Shown one piece after another: positions 31,227-40,683 of a DNA stretch of 64,000 nucleotides (its first letter is position 1; each line of letters opens with the position of its first letter). The DNA comes from JACSRF01 sp964504445 (GTDB lineage: Bacteria > Chloroflexota > Anaerolineae > Promineifilales > Promineifilaceae), in assembly GCA_964504445.1 (NCBI GenBank), contig CAZDEO010000012.1:1-64000 (forward strand). The letters run 5' to 3'. The position numbers were made by a program, and so were the translations under genes. The notes under the pieces were generated by a model, which searched no databases, was not told the origin of the DNA, and saw nothing but the letters and a program-made list of their open reading frames with translations.

Positions 31227-32976
31227 AGACAGTTACCTTTTCTGATTTTAGCTGGGCCTGGAGGCCGATGAGGTGAGCTTCCAGTTCAGAGAGTTCCTCG
31301 CGCTGCTGGGAAATTTTGTCGAATTCGGCGCGTACGAAACGGCCGAAGGGGGCAACGGTGTCTTCAATGCGCTGCGTGCCGCGGCGCATTTCACGGTCGA
31401 ACTGCTCTGTTAGATTGCCCATGAGCCTGTCGCGCAGGTCGGCCAGCTTTTCAGCCAGCTCTTGCTTGGCCTTGCGGCGGCGGGCGGGCAAAATGAGCAG
31501 CCCCAGGGTGGCGGCGGCGATGCCGGCGAGGACGCCGGTGACGTCTACCCAAACCACGTGGGCGGCGATGGCGATGGCCACGCCCACGCCCACGCCCACG
31601 CCAGCCAGCCCGGTGTTGACCACGGCCGTGCGGGCCGATTCGGCCATTTGCTCGGCCTCCCGCTCCTTGTCGTAACTTTCCACGGCGCGGTGGGTGGCGG
31701 CGCCGATGGAGTCAATGAGCCGCTGGCGGTCGTAGGCCAGGGTGCCTTCGCGGGGGCCGCCTTCGCCCACAATGCGGTGGCGGTGGTCTTCCTTGCGTTT
31801 AGCCATGTGGTCGGCAACGGCCGTCCATTGCCGCAAATCTTGCTCCACCATCCAGTCAATGAGTTCACCCACCCGGCGCTCAATCTGCTGGGGCGCGTCG
31901 GTGACGACCTGTTCTTCAAAGGCTTTTTCCACGTTTTTGGCGCGAATCAGGTCGGGAATGCGGCCCAGGCGAATCATGTCGTCGAAAAATTCGTTGCCGC
32001 GGTTTTCCATTTCATACAAAATGTTGTTGATTTCACTCAGGCGGGCTTTGAAGTTGCGCTGCATGTCGTCGTTGTAGTAGGTCATTTGCCCTTCGATGTC
32101 GTGGAGCAGTTGGCGGTCGTCTTGCAATGAGGCCAGATCGTCTTCCACGTGTTCGAGCTGTTTGCGCACCAGCTTGTGGCCCACGCCCAGGGGATTGAGG
32201 AGCTTCAGGCGGAAACGGCCGTCGTCATCCAGAGACTCATAAATATACTGCTCTAGCGGCTCGAAGCCGCTTTGCGGCCATAGCTGCGGCTTACCCGCTT
32301 TCGCCTCTTTCGCCAGCCTGGCCGACACGGCAAACACGGCCTGCACTTCCCCAATGAGGGTACGCGCCGCATTGGTGACAAAGGTAATGATCTGCTCCTT
32401 CTCTGCATCGCTGGCCAGAATGTCTACTTTATTGACAATGAGGATGATTTTCTTACCCCAGTCGCGGATCTGGCTGAGAAAGTTGCGCTCGCTCTCGGTA
32501 AACGGCCGATCCGCTGAGGTGATGAACAGCACCAAATCGCTGCGGGGAATGAATTCGGCCGTCAGCGCTTCGTGTTCGCGCAAAATGGCGTTGGTCCCTG
32601 GCGTATCTACAATGACGATTTCCTTCAGAATGTCCACCGGAGCCGTTTGTTCCCACACCCCCTTTTCCACGGGCTTTTGCCCCGCTTTGTCGCCATATTT
32701 TAGCAGGTAAATCTGGCTGGTTGTGGGGGTAACCCCTTCCTCCAGCAGTGGCTGGCCGACCAGGGCGTTGATGAAAGAGGATTTGCCGGAGTTGAACTCC
32801 CCGGCCAGCACCAGCAGGAACAACTCGTCTAGCTGGCGAATAGACTCGGCCAGGGCGGCGCGATCTGGGGCAGAAGCGGCCGTATCCGCCAGCACGTCCC
32901 GCAGTTGGCCCAACACGTCGCGGGTGCGCTTCAGCAGTTCTTCCTGTTCAGAATTGAGGATGTTTTCCATTTGCAT
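31225..32976 (-). CDS. Dynamin-like GTPase
   Basis: The 583-aa protein has a P-loop L-A-G-E-F-N-S-G-K-S-S-F-I-N near residue 60. G3 D-T-P-G-T-N-A and G4 N-K-V-D are also present. Long helical stalk segments follow. Around residue 465-505 two hydrophobic helices (V-G-V-G-V-A-I-A-I-A-A-H and L-A-G-I-A-A-A-T-L-G) would insert in the membrane. This is the bacterial dynamin-like layout for membrane remodelling or repair. Some members are linked to phage defence, but nothing here shows that. Confidence 0.9.
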   Translation of the reverse strand: MQMENILNSEQEELLKRTRDVLGQLRDVLADTAASAPDRAALAESIRQLDELFLLVLAGEFNSGKSSFINALVGQPLLEEGVTPTTSQIYLLKYGDKAGQKPVEKGVWEQTAPVDILKEIVIVDTPGTNAILREHEALTAEFIPRSDLVLFITSADRPFTESERNFLSQIRDWGKKIILIVNKVDILASDAEKEQIITFVTNAARTLIGEVQAVFAVSARLAKEAKAGKPQLWPQSGFEPLEQYIYESLDDDGRFRLKLLNPLGVGHKLVRKQLEHVEDDLASLQDDRQLLHDIEGQMTYYNDDMQRNFKARLSEINNILYEMENRGNEFFDDMIRLGRIPDLIRAKNVEKAFEEQVVTDAPQQIERRVGELIDWMVEQDLRQWTAVADHMAKRKEDHRHRIVGEGGPREGTLAYDRQRLIDSIGAATHRAVESYDKEREAEQMAESARTAVVNTGLAGVGVGVGVAIAIAAHVVWVDVTGVLAGIAAATLGLLILPARRRKAKQELAEKLADLRDRLMGNLTEQFDREMRRGTQRIEDTVAPFGRFVRAEFDKISQQREELSELEAHLIGLQAQLKSEKVTV

Positions 32977-32993
32977 GCCAGCCTGTTTTTAAG

Positions 32994-33287
32994 TTATTGA
33001 GACGCAAATTCGAGCGTCTCAACTTCGTCTAAATTAAAGCGTTGCTGTACTTGCCAGAGATCGTAATTGTTTTGCATGGCCAGCCAACTTTCAGGTGACC
33101 TGCCCAGGGTTTTTGACAAACGTAAGGCCATTTCTGGGGTGACGCTGCTTTTCCCGTTGAGCAAACGCGCAAAAGTGGATGGGGAAACCTTTAGCTTGGC
33201 AGCTACTGCCCGAGAACTTACGTCTAGCTCTTCCAGGTATACTTGGCGTATGAATTCCCCAGGATGGGGTGGATTATGCATACTCAT
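32994..33287 (-). CDS. higA: HigA-type antitoxin (Xre family)
   Basis: The 97-aa protein opens with H-N-P-P-H-P-G-E-F-I-R, the HigA signature, then a Cro/C1 helix-turn-helix (V-A-A-K-L-K-V-S-P-S-T-F-A-R-L-L-N-G-K). It starts in a 1-nt overlap with the higB stop (TGATG). It represses its own operon and neutralises HigB. Confidence 0.93.
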   Translation of the reverse strand: MSMHNPPHPGEFIRQVYLEELDVSSRAVAAKLKVSPSTFARLLNGKSSVTPEMALRLSKTLGRSPESWLAMQNNYDLWQVQQRFNLDEVETLEFASQ

Positions 33288-33565
33288 CAGTGATAATCCT
33301 CATAATTGACAATGTGAGCATTGCCATCAACAAATTTAAATGTAATGCGCCAATCCTTGCTTACCTTGATTGCCCACAAGCCCTGTTTGTCACCCTTTAA
33401 GGGGTGAAGTCGGAAGCCGGGCAAGTCCATATCATCAATTGTAACGGCCGTATCCAGCGCCACAAGCCGCATTCGTATTATTTGCCGGTGGGCCGGATTG
33501 ATGCCAGCGACACTGCCTGTTTCAAAAAAATTTTCAAGCCCCTTATGCTTAAATGACTTGATCAT
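33287..33565 (-). CDS. higB: HigB-type mRNA interferase toxin
   Basis: The 92-aa RelE-fold toxin starts M-I-K-S-F-K-H-K-G-L-E and contains R-L-H-P-L-K-G and W-R-I-T-F-K-F-V-D-G, followed by the V-N-Y-E-D-Y-H end typical of HigB. Toxin-first order is the hallmark of higBA. The gap to uvrB is 67 bases. Confidence 0.93.
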   Translation of the reverse strand: MIKSFKHKGLENFFETGSVAGINPAHRQIIRMRLVALDTAVTIDDMDLPGFRLHPLKGDKQGLWAIKVSKDWRITFKFVDGNAHIVNYEDYH

Positions 33566-33632
33566 CGCTGGAAATTATACAGTGTGTTGCGCACCACGCA
33601 ACATGGGTGACGGGAGGCGGGCCATGCCCAGG

Positions 33633-35720
33633 TCAATCACTCATATCGAAGCTAACGCCCGCCTCATCCAGCAGGCGCATCTTCTCCCATTCCGGCATAT
33701 CCGGGTCACCCCCTGCCTCTTTCAGCACCAAAATTTGCCGCAGCTCGATAATCTGGTCGCGCAGCATGGCCGCTTTCTCGAATTCCAGGCTTTGCGCAGC
33801 CTGTTTCATTTGCCGTTCCAGCTCCTTCACCATCTTGTGCAGCTCATCCTTGGGCAGATCGGCGGTGGTGGTGTACTGGGCCTTGCCTTCGGCCACAGCC
33901 AGCGCCTCTTCCTCGGCGCGATGTTCGGCGATATCGCGGGTCAGGTCATGGACTGCCTTCATGATGCTGCGCGGCTCAATGCCGTGCGCTTCGTTGTAGG
34001 CCATTTGCTTGGCGCGGCGCAGGTTGGTCTCGTCCAGGGCGGCCTGCATGGAGCGGGTGATTTTGTCGGCGTACATGATGACCTTGCCTTCCACGTGGCG
34101 GGCGGCGCGGCCAATGGTCTGGATGAGGGCTGTCTCGGAGCGCAAAAAGCCTTCTTTGTCGGCGTCCAGCACGGCTACCAGGGAAACTTCTGGCAGGTCT
34201 AGCCCTTCGCGCAGCAGGTTGATGCCTACTACCACGTCAAAGACGCCCATGCGCAGGTCACGCAAAATTTCGGTGCGCTCGATGGTGTGGATTTCGGAAT
34301 GCAGGTAGTGGACTTTGACGCCCATTTCTAGCAGATAGTCGCTGAGGTCTTCGGCCATGCGCTTGGTGAGGGTGGTAACCAGGACGCGCTGGCCCACGGC
34401 CGTGCGCTTGTTAATCTCGCCCAACAAATCATCCACCTGGCCCCGCACCGGGCGTACCTCCACCTCCGGGTCAAGGACGCCGGTGGGGCGAATCACCTGG
34501 CGCACAATTTGCGCCGAATGCTCCAGCTCGTAGGGGCCGGGAGTGGCGCTGGTGAAGATGACCTGGTTAATGCGCTGCTCGAACTCGTCAAAATTGAGCG
34601 GGCGGTTGTCCATGGCGCTGGGCAGACGGAAGCCGTAATCCACCAGGGTTTGCTTGCGGCTGCGGTCTCCGGCATACATGCCGCGTACCTGGGGCACGGT
34701 CATGTGGCTCTCGTCCAGCACCAGCAGGTAGTCAGCGGGGAAGTAGTCCAACAATGTCCAGGGCGGTTCGCCAGCGGTACGGCCGTCCAGGTGGCGGCTG
34801 TAATTCTCCACCCCCGACGTATAGCCCACCTCCTTCAACATCTCCAGGTCATACATGGTGCGCTGCTCGATGCGCTGCGCCTCCAGCAGCATCTTGCGCT
34901 CCTTGAAGAAAGCAATGCGTTCGGTTAATTCCGTCTCAATATTGTTGATGGCCCCGGCCAGCTTGTCCTCGTCGGTGATGAACTGCCGCGCCGGAAAGAT
35001 TTCCACGCCGCCATGTTCCACCAGCACTTCACCGGTCAGCGGGTCAAATTCGGCGATGCGCTCCACCTCATCGCCCCAAAACTCCAGCGAATAGGCCGTT
35101 TCGGCATAGGCCGGAAAAATTTGCAGCGTGTCGCCGCGTACGCGGAACGTGCCGCGCCGCAAATCCAAATCGTTGCGGTCATACTGGATGTCTACCAAAT
35201 GGCGCAGCACCGTGTCGCGGCGGTAGGTTTTGCCTCGCTCTAGCTTCACCGTCACTTTGCCCCACGCCTCCGGGTTACCGATGCCGTAAATGCAAGAGAC
35301 CGAAGCAACGATAATCACGTCCCGGCGGGACATGAGGTTAGCCGTGGCCAACAGGCGCAGCCGGTCAATCTCGTCGTTGATTTGCGTCTCTTTTTCAATG
35401 TAGAGGTCGTGGCGCGGCACGTAGGCTTCTGGCTGGTAATAATCGTAGTAGCTGACAAAGTAGCTGACGGCATTATGGGGGAAAAAGTCGCGAAACTCGC
35501 TGTAAAGCTGGGCCGCCAGGGTTTTGTTGTGGGCGATGACTAGGGTAGGGCGCTGGGTTTGCTGAATGAGGTTGGCGATGGTGAAGGTTTTGCCGGTGCC
35601 CGTGGCGCCCAGCAGGGTTTGGAAGCGCTGGCCCGCTTCCAGGCCGTCCACAAGTTGGGCGATGGCTTCGGGCTGGTCGCCCATAGGTTGGAAGTCGGAT
35701 TGGAGTTGAAATTTCGGCAT
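33633..35720 (-). CDS. uvrB: UvrB, excinuclease ABC subunit B
   Basis: Full length (695 aa). Walker A G-A-T-G-T-G-K-T lies near residue 41. The Y-Y-D-Y-Y-Q-P-E-A-Y-V-P beta-hairpin that verifies lesions lies near residue 92. D-E-S-H helicase motif and Q-T-I-G-R-A-A-R motif VI follow, and the C-terminal UVR domain contacts UvrC. It acts in nucleotide excision repair. Confidence 0.98.
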   Translation of the reverse strand: MPKFQLQSDFQPMGDQPEAIAQLVDGLEAGQRFQTLLGATGTGKTFTIANLIQQTQRPTLVIAHNKTLAAQLYSEFRDFFPHNAVSYFVSYYDYYQPEAYVPRHDLYIEKETQINDEIDRLRLLATANLMSRRDVIIVASVSCIYGIGNPEAWGKVTVKLERGKTYRRDTVLRHLVDIQYDRNDLDLRRGTFRVRGDTLQIFPAYAETAYSLEFWGDEVERIAEFDPLTGEVLVEHGGVEIFPARQFITDEDKLAGAINNIETELTERIAFFKERKMLLEAQRIEQRTMYDLEMLKEVGYTSGVENYSRHLDGRTAGEPPWTLLDYFPADYLLVLDESHMTVPQVRGMYAGDRSRKQTLVDYGFRLPSAMDNRPLNFDEFEQRINQVIFTSATPGPYELEHSAQIVRQVIRPTGVLDPEVEVRPVRGQVDDLLGEINKRTAVGQRVLVTTLTKRMAEDLSDYLLEMGVKVHYLHSEIHTIERTEILRDLRMGVFDVVVGINLLREGLDLPEVSLVAVLDADKEGFLRSETALIQTIGRAARHVEGKVIMYADKITRSMQAALDETNLRRAKQMAYNEAHGIEPRSIMKAVHDLTRDIAEHRAEEEALAVAEGKAQYTTTADLPKDELHKMVKELERQMKQAAQSLEFEKAAMLRDQIIELRQILVLKEAGGDPDMPEWEKMRLLDEAGVSFDMSD

Positions 35721-35933
35721 GAATCACCTTTTCCGTTAGGGTGCAAGAAGTAAGCTGAATGGTAGAACAGTAGTTCCGAATTGTATCACAAGGGGGAAAG
35801 TCTACAATGGATGATAAAAATCACCTCACGTTTCAGACCGGCGCGTCGCATATTTAGCGCCAGACATAAACCTTACTGGATGACCATACTATGACGCTTT
35901 AAAAAAAATATCTTGACAGCTTAAAAATATTAT

Positions 35934-35962
35934 TTGACACTGTAAAAATAAATCTTTATGCT
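35934..35962 (+). promoter_or_regulatory. Strong sigma-70 promoter for the HU-like gene
   Basis: TTGACA (35934-35939) and TATGCT (35957-35962) with a 17-bp spacer lie 60 bases before the ATG at 36023. A second TTGACA at 35913 precedes it. The ~300-base gap with uvrB is AT-rich here and otherwise shows nothing. Confidence 0.7.
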
Positions 35963-36022
35963 TTTAAGCAGCATCATTCTTGGTGGAGAAAGCAATGCCT
36001 CTCGTGGAAAAGGAGCAGAATC

Positions 36023-36421
36023 ATGGCAAAAATTGTGCAAGCCGTACGCAAATATGGGCCTAAGCTGCGGCGGAGCAGAACGGCCGAATTGGATGACGTT
36101 GTGGAATGGATGGCCCGGCACACAGGGATAAACAAGGGTGAGGTGCTGCTGGTGCTGGCTGAGCTTCATGACGCCATTCTCTTTTTCAACCGTGGTGGGC
36201 AGGCGGTGAAGCTGCCCGGCATCGGCATTTTCTCGCCCGGCATGGACCGGGAAGGGGAGCTGCGCGTTAACTTTCGCGCCGATGTGCTGCTGAAGCGGCA
36301 CATTAGCCGGCGCGATGCGTACGTGGGGGACATTTTGCACCGCAGCCGCATTGGCTGGACAGACGCCCAATACAAAGAGTTTTGGGACGCCGCGCATCCC
36401 GATGATCCGTTGGATGTGTAG
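36023..36421 (+). CDS. HU/IHF-like DNA-binding protein
   Basis: The 132-aa protein has a helical N-terminal half (G-I-N-K-G-E-V-L-L-V-L-A-E-L-H-D-A) and the HU-like strand-turn V-K-L-P-G-I-G-I-F-S-P-G with an R-V-N-F-R-A-D strand. This recalls the longer HU-type proteins of Bacteroidota rather than classical HU. It probably shapes the nucleoid or gene regulation. It has a strong promoter and stands alone. Confidence 0.65.
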   Translation: MAKIVQAVRKYGPKLRRSRTAELDDVVEWMARHTGINKGEVLLVLAELHDAILFFNRGGQAVKLPGIGIFSPGMDREGELRVNFRADVLLKRHISRRDAYVGDILHRSRIGWTDAQYKEFWDAAHPDDPLDV

Positions 36422-36492
36422 TCTGACTGTGCATTGGACTTCACCATGGATTTTGCCATAATCTAGCACTCATACCAATTGGGAGAATGCGC

Positions 36493-36936
36493 ATGGAATC
36501 GACCCGTTTACCGGAGCATGGCAGTTGTTTTGTGTGTGGCCACGAGAACAGCAAAGGGATGGGGTTGGTGTGGTATGCCCAACCCCATGCCGAATATGGT
36601 TTGTTGGTCTATGCTGATTTTCACTTTTCGCTGGCGCAGCAGGGACCACCGGGGTATGCTCACGGCGGGGCGATTGCGGCGGTGATTGATGAGGTGATGG
36701 GCGCGGTGGTCTGGCGGTCGGGGCTGAAAGTGGTTTTGGGGAATCTAAATGTCAATTATTATAAGCCCGTGCCCCTGAATACGCCGTTGCGTGCGGAGGG
36801 GTGGGTGGAGAGAAGCAGCGGCAAGCTAGCCCATGCCTATGGGCATATTTTGCTGGCTGACGGCACAAAGCTGGCAGCCGGAAATGGCATGTACGTCCAT
36901 GCGCCGCAGTTATTTTCCTTTGATTATTACAGTTGA
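36493..36936 (+). CDS. PaaI-type hotdog thioesterase
   Basis: A hotdog-fold acyl-CoA thioesterase: G-H-E-N-S-K-G-M-G-L near the N-terminus, then the active-site block A-H-G-G-A-I-A-A-V-I-D-E, then N-V-N-Y-Y-K-P-V-P-L. The second ATG (36493) is preferred because GGGAG sits seven bases before it; the first ATG has no spacer. Substrate unknown. Confidence 0.88.
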   Translation: MESTRLPEHGSCFVCGHENSKGMGLVWYAQPHAEYGLLVYADFHFSLAQQGPPGYAHGGAIAAVIDEVMGAVVWRSGLKVVLGNLNVNYYKPVPLNTPLRAEGWVERSSGKLAHAYGHILLADGTKLAAGNGMYVHAPQLFSFDYYS

Positions 36937-36944
36937 GGGGGGAT

Positions 36945-37002
36945 GGGGATTGGAGATTAGAGACTGGAGATGGGTGAAATTTATGATGAGTCTCCAGTCT
37001 CT
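36945..37002. repeat. Heptamer repeat plus 12-bp hairpin downstream of tmRNA
   Basis: The units GGGGATT, GGAGATT, AGAGACT, GGAGATG (36945-36972) are 7-periodic. AGAGACTGGAGA (36959-36970) and TCTCCAGTCTCT (36991-37002) form a hairpin. It lies just after the tmRNA 3' end and the thioesterase stop, so it may end both transcripts. Confidence 0.65.
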
Positions 37003-37008
37003 ATGTTA

Positions 37009-37410
37009 TGGAGATGGCGGGAATCGAACCCGCGTCCGAAAAATTCGTCCTCTGCACGTCTACAAGCTTAGTCAGCCTATTTGAGTTTTACCGGCGCATC
37101 CCCGGCTCACAGGGTCTGACGCTGGCTAGCTCATAGTCCCCGAAAGGACCCTTACCCGCCGCTATGAGCATCGCGGCGTAGCACGTTGACTTTTTTGTCG
37201 CCTGACTCACCACCGGCCAACGAGCGGGGGTGGCAGACGCGAGTCCTCTTGGACTCTCCGCTACCCGAAGGCTGTTTAGGCAGCCAACGGAAGAGCGTTG
37301 TAGGTTGTTGTGCGGTTTGCACTTATTGTTTGCTTCCAGTTTTACGAGGTGTAAAGCGTGCTCGGCTTGCAGTACAGGAACAGCCTTCCCCGTCGAAGCC
37401 TGTCATCCCC
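37009..37410 (-). ncRNA. ssrA: Transfer-messenger RNA (tmRNA)
   Basis: The minus strand begins GGGGATGACAGGCTTCGACG and ends in the T-arm GGTTCGATTCCCGCC with acceptor CATCTCC plus discriminator A. The 3' CCA is not encoded. The tag frame (complement 37276-37320) starts at GCA after TAAGT and reads ANRTTTYNALPLAA, then TAA. A TATAAT on the minus strand at 37465-37460 is a plausible promoter. The RNA rescues stalled ribosomes and marks the peptide for proteolysis. Confidence 0.97.
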
Positions 37411-37494
37411 ATTGTTAAGGTGTTCGCCGGTGTCTGCTTACGGGTAACCGACAGCCTATATTATAGCATGGGGGGCAACGGCCGTCTAAAATCC

Positions 37495-37773
37495 TCATTC
37501 CATGCCAATCGAAAACATGCTTTCCAGGTCGTGCTGCGAATAGGCGCGGAAGGCGATAAGGGTCTCAGAGTTGAGGATGCCGTCGAATTGGTGCATATGT
37601 TCGGTGACCAGCGCCGCCAAGTCGTCGTTGTGCGGCACGCGAATGACGGCGACCAGGTCGTATTGCCCGGCCACAGAGTACACTTCCGAGACGCCTTTGA
37701 GGGCGGCTAAACCCTGGGCGACCTCATTAATGAGGCCGCGCTCAACTTGTAAAAGGACAACTGCGCTTACCAT
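37495..37773 (-). CDS. Stand-alone Lrp/AsnC ligand-binding (RAM) domain protein
   Basis: The 92-aa protein starts at ATG 37773 with GGAGG upstream. It shows the RAM/AsnC C-terminal fold: V-L-L-Q-V-E-R-G, L-K-G-V-S-E-V-Y-S-V-A-G-Q-Y-D-L-V-A-V-I-R-V and a T-L-I-A-F edge strand. There is no helix-turn-helix. Such single-domain proteins bind amino acids and modulate Lrp-type regulators. Confidence 0.85.
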   Translation of the reverse strand: MVSAVVLLQVERGLINEVAQGLAALKGVSEVYSVAGQYDLVAVIRVPHNDDLAALVTEHMHQFDGILNSETLIAFRAYSQHDLESMFSIGME

Positions 37774-37858
37774 AGTAACCTCCATTATTGAAGATGATAT
37801 TTAGCACGATTATAGCATGGGTGGGGGTAACGGCCGTTTCCTCTCCACCCATTTCCGC

Positions 37859-37864
37859 TATAAT
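37859..37864 (+). promoter_or_regulatory. Candidate -10 element of acnA
   Basis: TATAAT lies 79 bases before the aconitase ATG. ACGGCCGT occurs just upstream, near where a -35 would sit, and no consensus -35 is visible. Confidence 0.45.
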
Positions 37865-37942
37865 AGACGCACCGTCACATAACCCAGACAAAATATGGCT
37901 CGCGCTCCCGCAGCCTTTTGAAAATCAAAACGAGGTGAATGA

Positions 37943-40633
37943 ATGAGCGACTATCAAGACCAATTTGGCGCCCGCGATACCCTTCCCGGCACCAATCTAA
38001 CCTATTACCGCCTAGACAGGCTGGCCGAATATGGCAACATTGACAGGCTACCTTTCACCATCAAGGTACTGCTAGAAGCACTGCTGCGCACCTGCGATGG
38101 CTACATTGTTAACCAAGAAGATGTCATCAAGCTGGCGGGCTGGAACGCCCAAAATCCTGACAAAGTAGAGCTGCCCTTCAAACCCGGGCGCGTTATCTTG
38201 CAAGACTTTACCGGCGTGCCCGCCGTGGTTGATTTGGCGGCTCTGCGTTCCGCCATGGCCCGGCTGGGCGGCGACCCCAAGAAAATTAACCCACAGGTTC
38301 CTGTAGACCTGGTCATTGACCATTCGGTGCAGGTAGACCAGTTCGGCTCCAAATTTGCCCTGATGTTTAACGCCGAGCGCGAGTTTGAGCGCAACCGCGA
38401 GCGGTATGAGTTCCTGAAGTGGGGCAAAGAAGCGTTCCAGAACTTCCGCGTAGTGCCCCCAGCTACCGGCATTGTGCATCAGGTAAACCTGGAGTATTTG
38501 GGGCAAGTGGTGATGACCGACCCCAATGGCGAGGTAGCCTTCCCAGATAGCCTGGTAGGTACAGACTCGCACACCACCATGATTAACGGCCTGGGCGTGG
38601 TAGGCTGGGGCGTGGGCGGTATTGAGGCCGAGGCGGTGATGCTGGGCCAACCCATCTACATGCTGACCCCGGATGTGATTGGTGTCAAGCTGACGGGCAG
38701 CCTGCCGGAAGGGGCCACGGCTACCGACCTGGTGCTGGTGGTAACGCAAATGCTGCGCGCCAGGGGCGTGGTGGGTAAGTTTGTGGAATTTTTTGGCCCC
38801 GGCCTGAGTAGTATGACGCTGGCTGACCGAGCAACTATTGCCAATATGTGCCCAGAATATGGGGCAACGGTGGGGTTTTTCCCGGTGGATGCAGAGACGC
38901 TGAACTATATGCGTAGCACAGGACGCAGTGCGGCGCAGGTGGCGCTGGTGGAAGCGTACTGTAAGGCGCAGGGGCTGTTCCGCACGGATGAGATGCCTGA
39001 CCCGGAATATACGGATGTGCTGGCGCTGGATTTGGGCACGGTGGCGCCCAGCCTGGCCGGGCCAAAACGGCCGCAAGACCGCATTCTCCTCTCTGAGATG
39101 AAACCAGCCTATAAGAAGACGCTGCTGGCCCCCACCGGGCCGCAGGGGATTGGGCTGAAAGAGGAGGAGTTGGGCAGAACGGCCGTTGTCAGCAACGGCC
39201 ATCAAACCGAAATTGGGCACGGCGCGGTGGTCATTGCCGCCATCACCAGTTGCACCAACACCTCCAACCCCAGCGTCATGCTCGGCGCGGGGCTGCTGGC
39301 AAAAAAGGCGGTGGAGGCCGGCCTAAGCGTGCCCCCCTACGTCAAAACAAGCCTGGCCCCCGGCTCCCGCGTGGTAGAAGATTACCTGCAAAAGTCTGGC
39401 CTGCTGCCCTACCTGGAGCAGCTCGGCTTCCACATTGTTGGTTTTGGCTGCACCACCTGCATTGGCAACTCTGGCCCGCTGCCAGAGCCAGTAGCCAACG
39501 CCATCACCGAGGGCGACCTGGTCGTTTCCTCTGTACTTAGCGGCAACCGCAACTTTGAAGGGCGCGTACACCCCCTCACCAAAACCAACTACCTGGCCTC
39601 GCCACCCCTGGTCGTGGCCTACGCGCTGGCGGGCACCACCGACATTGATCTGATTAATGAACCGCTGGGCACGGGCAAAATGGGCCAGCCGGTTTACCTG
39701 CAAGACATCTGGCCCAGCAACGCCGAAATTAAGCAAGCGGTGCATGAATTTTTGAACCCGGAGATGTTTAACGAGCAGTACGGCAACGTGTGGGACGGCA
39801 ACGAGACGTGGAACGAGATTCCGGTAGCGGGTGGCGAAATCTATGCGTGGGACGAAAGCTCGACCTACATTCAGGAACCCCCCTTCTTTGTAGACCTGAC
39901 GCCGGAAGTGGCGCCGATTGCCAATATTACCGGGGCGCGGGTGCTGGTGAAGGTGGGTGACTCCATTACTACGGACCACATATCCCCGGCAGGCGCGATT
40001 TCACCCCAAAGCCCGGCGGCGCAGTACCTGCGTGAGCATGGCGTGGAGCCGCTGGAGTTCAACACTTACGGGTCGCGGCGCGGCAATGACCGCGTGATGA
40101 CGCGGGGCACCTTTGCCAATATTCGCCTGCGTAACCACATGGCCCCCGGCACGGAGGGTGGCTGGACGACGTATCTGCCCAGCGGCGAGCAGATGAGCAT
40201 TTACGATGCGTCGCTGAAGTACAAGGCGGACGGTACGCCGCTGGTGGTGCTGGCGGGCAAGGATTATGGCATGGGCAGCTCCCGCGACTGGGCGGCCAAG
40301 GGCACCATTTTGCTGGGCGTGAAGATGGTGATTGCCGAGAGTTTCGAGCGCATCCACCGCTCGAATCTGATTGGCATGGGGGTGCTGCCGCTGCAATTCA
40401 AGCCGGGTGAAAACGCGGCGACCCTGGGGCTGGATGGTACGGAGACCTTCAGCACCCTGAACCTGACCGATGGACTGAAGCCGGGGCAGGATGTAACGGT
40501 AAAAGCGGTCAAGAGCGACGGCAGCGAGTTGATTTTTGCGGCGACGTGCCGCATTGATACGCCGGTTGAGGTGGACTACTACCGCAACGGTGGCATTTTG
40601 CACACGGTGCTGCGCAACTTCTTGAAGGAGTAG
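37943..40633 (+). CDS. acnA: Aconitate hydratase (AcnA type)
   Basis: Full-length (896 aa) citrate/isocitrate isomerase of the TCA cycle, IRP/AcnA class. Fe-S Cys ligands lie in S-C-T-N-T-S-N-P-S-V-M and G-C-T-T-C-I-G-N-S-G. D-S-H-T-T-M-I-N-G-L-G and G-S-S-R-D-W-A-A-K are conserved active-site blocks. GAGGTG precedes the ATG. It is followed by a hairpin at 40642. Confidence 0.98.
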   Translation: MSDYQDQFGARDTLPGTNLTYYRLDRLAEYGNIDRLPFTIKVLLEALLRTCDGYIVNQEDVIKLAGWNAQNPDKVELPFKPGRVILQDFTGVPAVVDLAALRSAMARLGGDPKKINPQVPVDLVIDHSVQVDQFGSKFALMFNAEREFERNRERYEFLKWGKEAFQNFRVVPPATGIVHQVNLEYLGQVVMTDPNGEVAFPDSLVGTDSHTTMINGLGVVGWGVGGIEAEAVMLGQPIYMLTPDVIGVKLTGSLPEGATATDLVLVVTQMLRARGVVGKFVEFFGPGLSSMTLADRATIANMCPEYGATVGFFPVDAETLNYMRSTGRSAAQVALVEAYCKAQGLFRTDEMPDPEYTDVLALDLGTVAPSLAGPKRPQDRILLSEMKPAYKKTLLAPTGPQGIGLKEEELGRTAVVSNGHQTEIGHGAVVIAAITSCTNTSNPSVMLGAGLLAKKAVEAGLSVPPYVKTSLAPGSRVVEDYLQKSGLLPYLEQLGFHIVGFGCTTCIGNSGPLPEPVANAITEGDLVVSSVLSGNRNFEGRVHPLTKTNYLASPPLVVAYALAGTTDIDLINEPLGTGKMGQPVYLQDIWPSNAEIKQAVHEFLNPEMFNEQYGNVWDGNETWNEIPVAGGEIYAWDESSTYIQEPPFFVDLTPEVAPIANITGARVLVKVGDSITTDHISPAGAISPQSPAAQYLREHGVEPLEFNTYGSRRGNDRVMTRGTFANIRLRNHMAPGTEGGWTTYLPSGEQMSIYDASLKYKADGTPLVVLAGKDYGMGSSRDWAAKGTILLGVKMVIAESFERIHRSNLIGMGVLPLQFKPGENAATLGLDGTETFSTLNLTDGLKPGQDVTVKAVKSDGSELIFAATCRIDTPVEVDYYRNGGILHTVLRNFLKE

Positions 40634-40641
40634 TTGATTGA

Positions 40642-40674
40642 AAGTGCGACGTACCTCGAAGGTGCGTCGCACTT
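40642..40674. terminator. Hairpin after acnA (15-bp arms, 3-nt loop)
   Basis: AAGTGCGACGTACCT and AGGTGCGTCGCACTT pair with one wobble. It lies between acnA and the beta-lactamase-like gene. Without a T-run it may be a processing hairpin or dispersed repeat. Confidence 0.5.
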
Positions 40675-40683
40675 AATCAGGCT

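Noticed and set aside
31225..32976. Dynamin-like GTPase as part of a phage-defence island
   Set aside because: Its neighbours are DUF4282, higBA and uvrB, and no defence gene is adjacent; nothing in the sequence supports the role.
37186..37710. A plus-strand ORF of 174 residues
   Set aside because: It crosses the antisense of tmRNA and of the RAM-domain gene.
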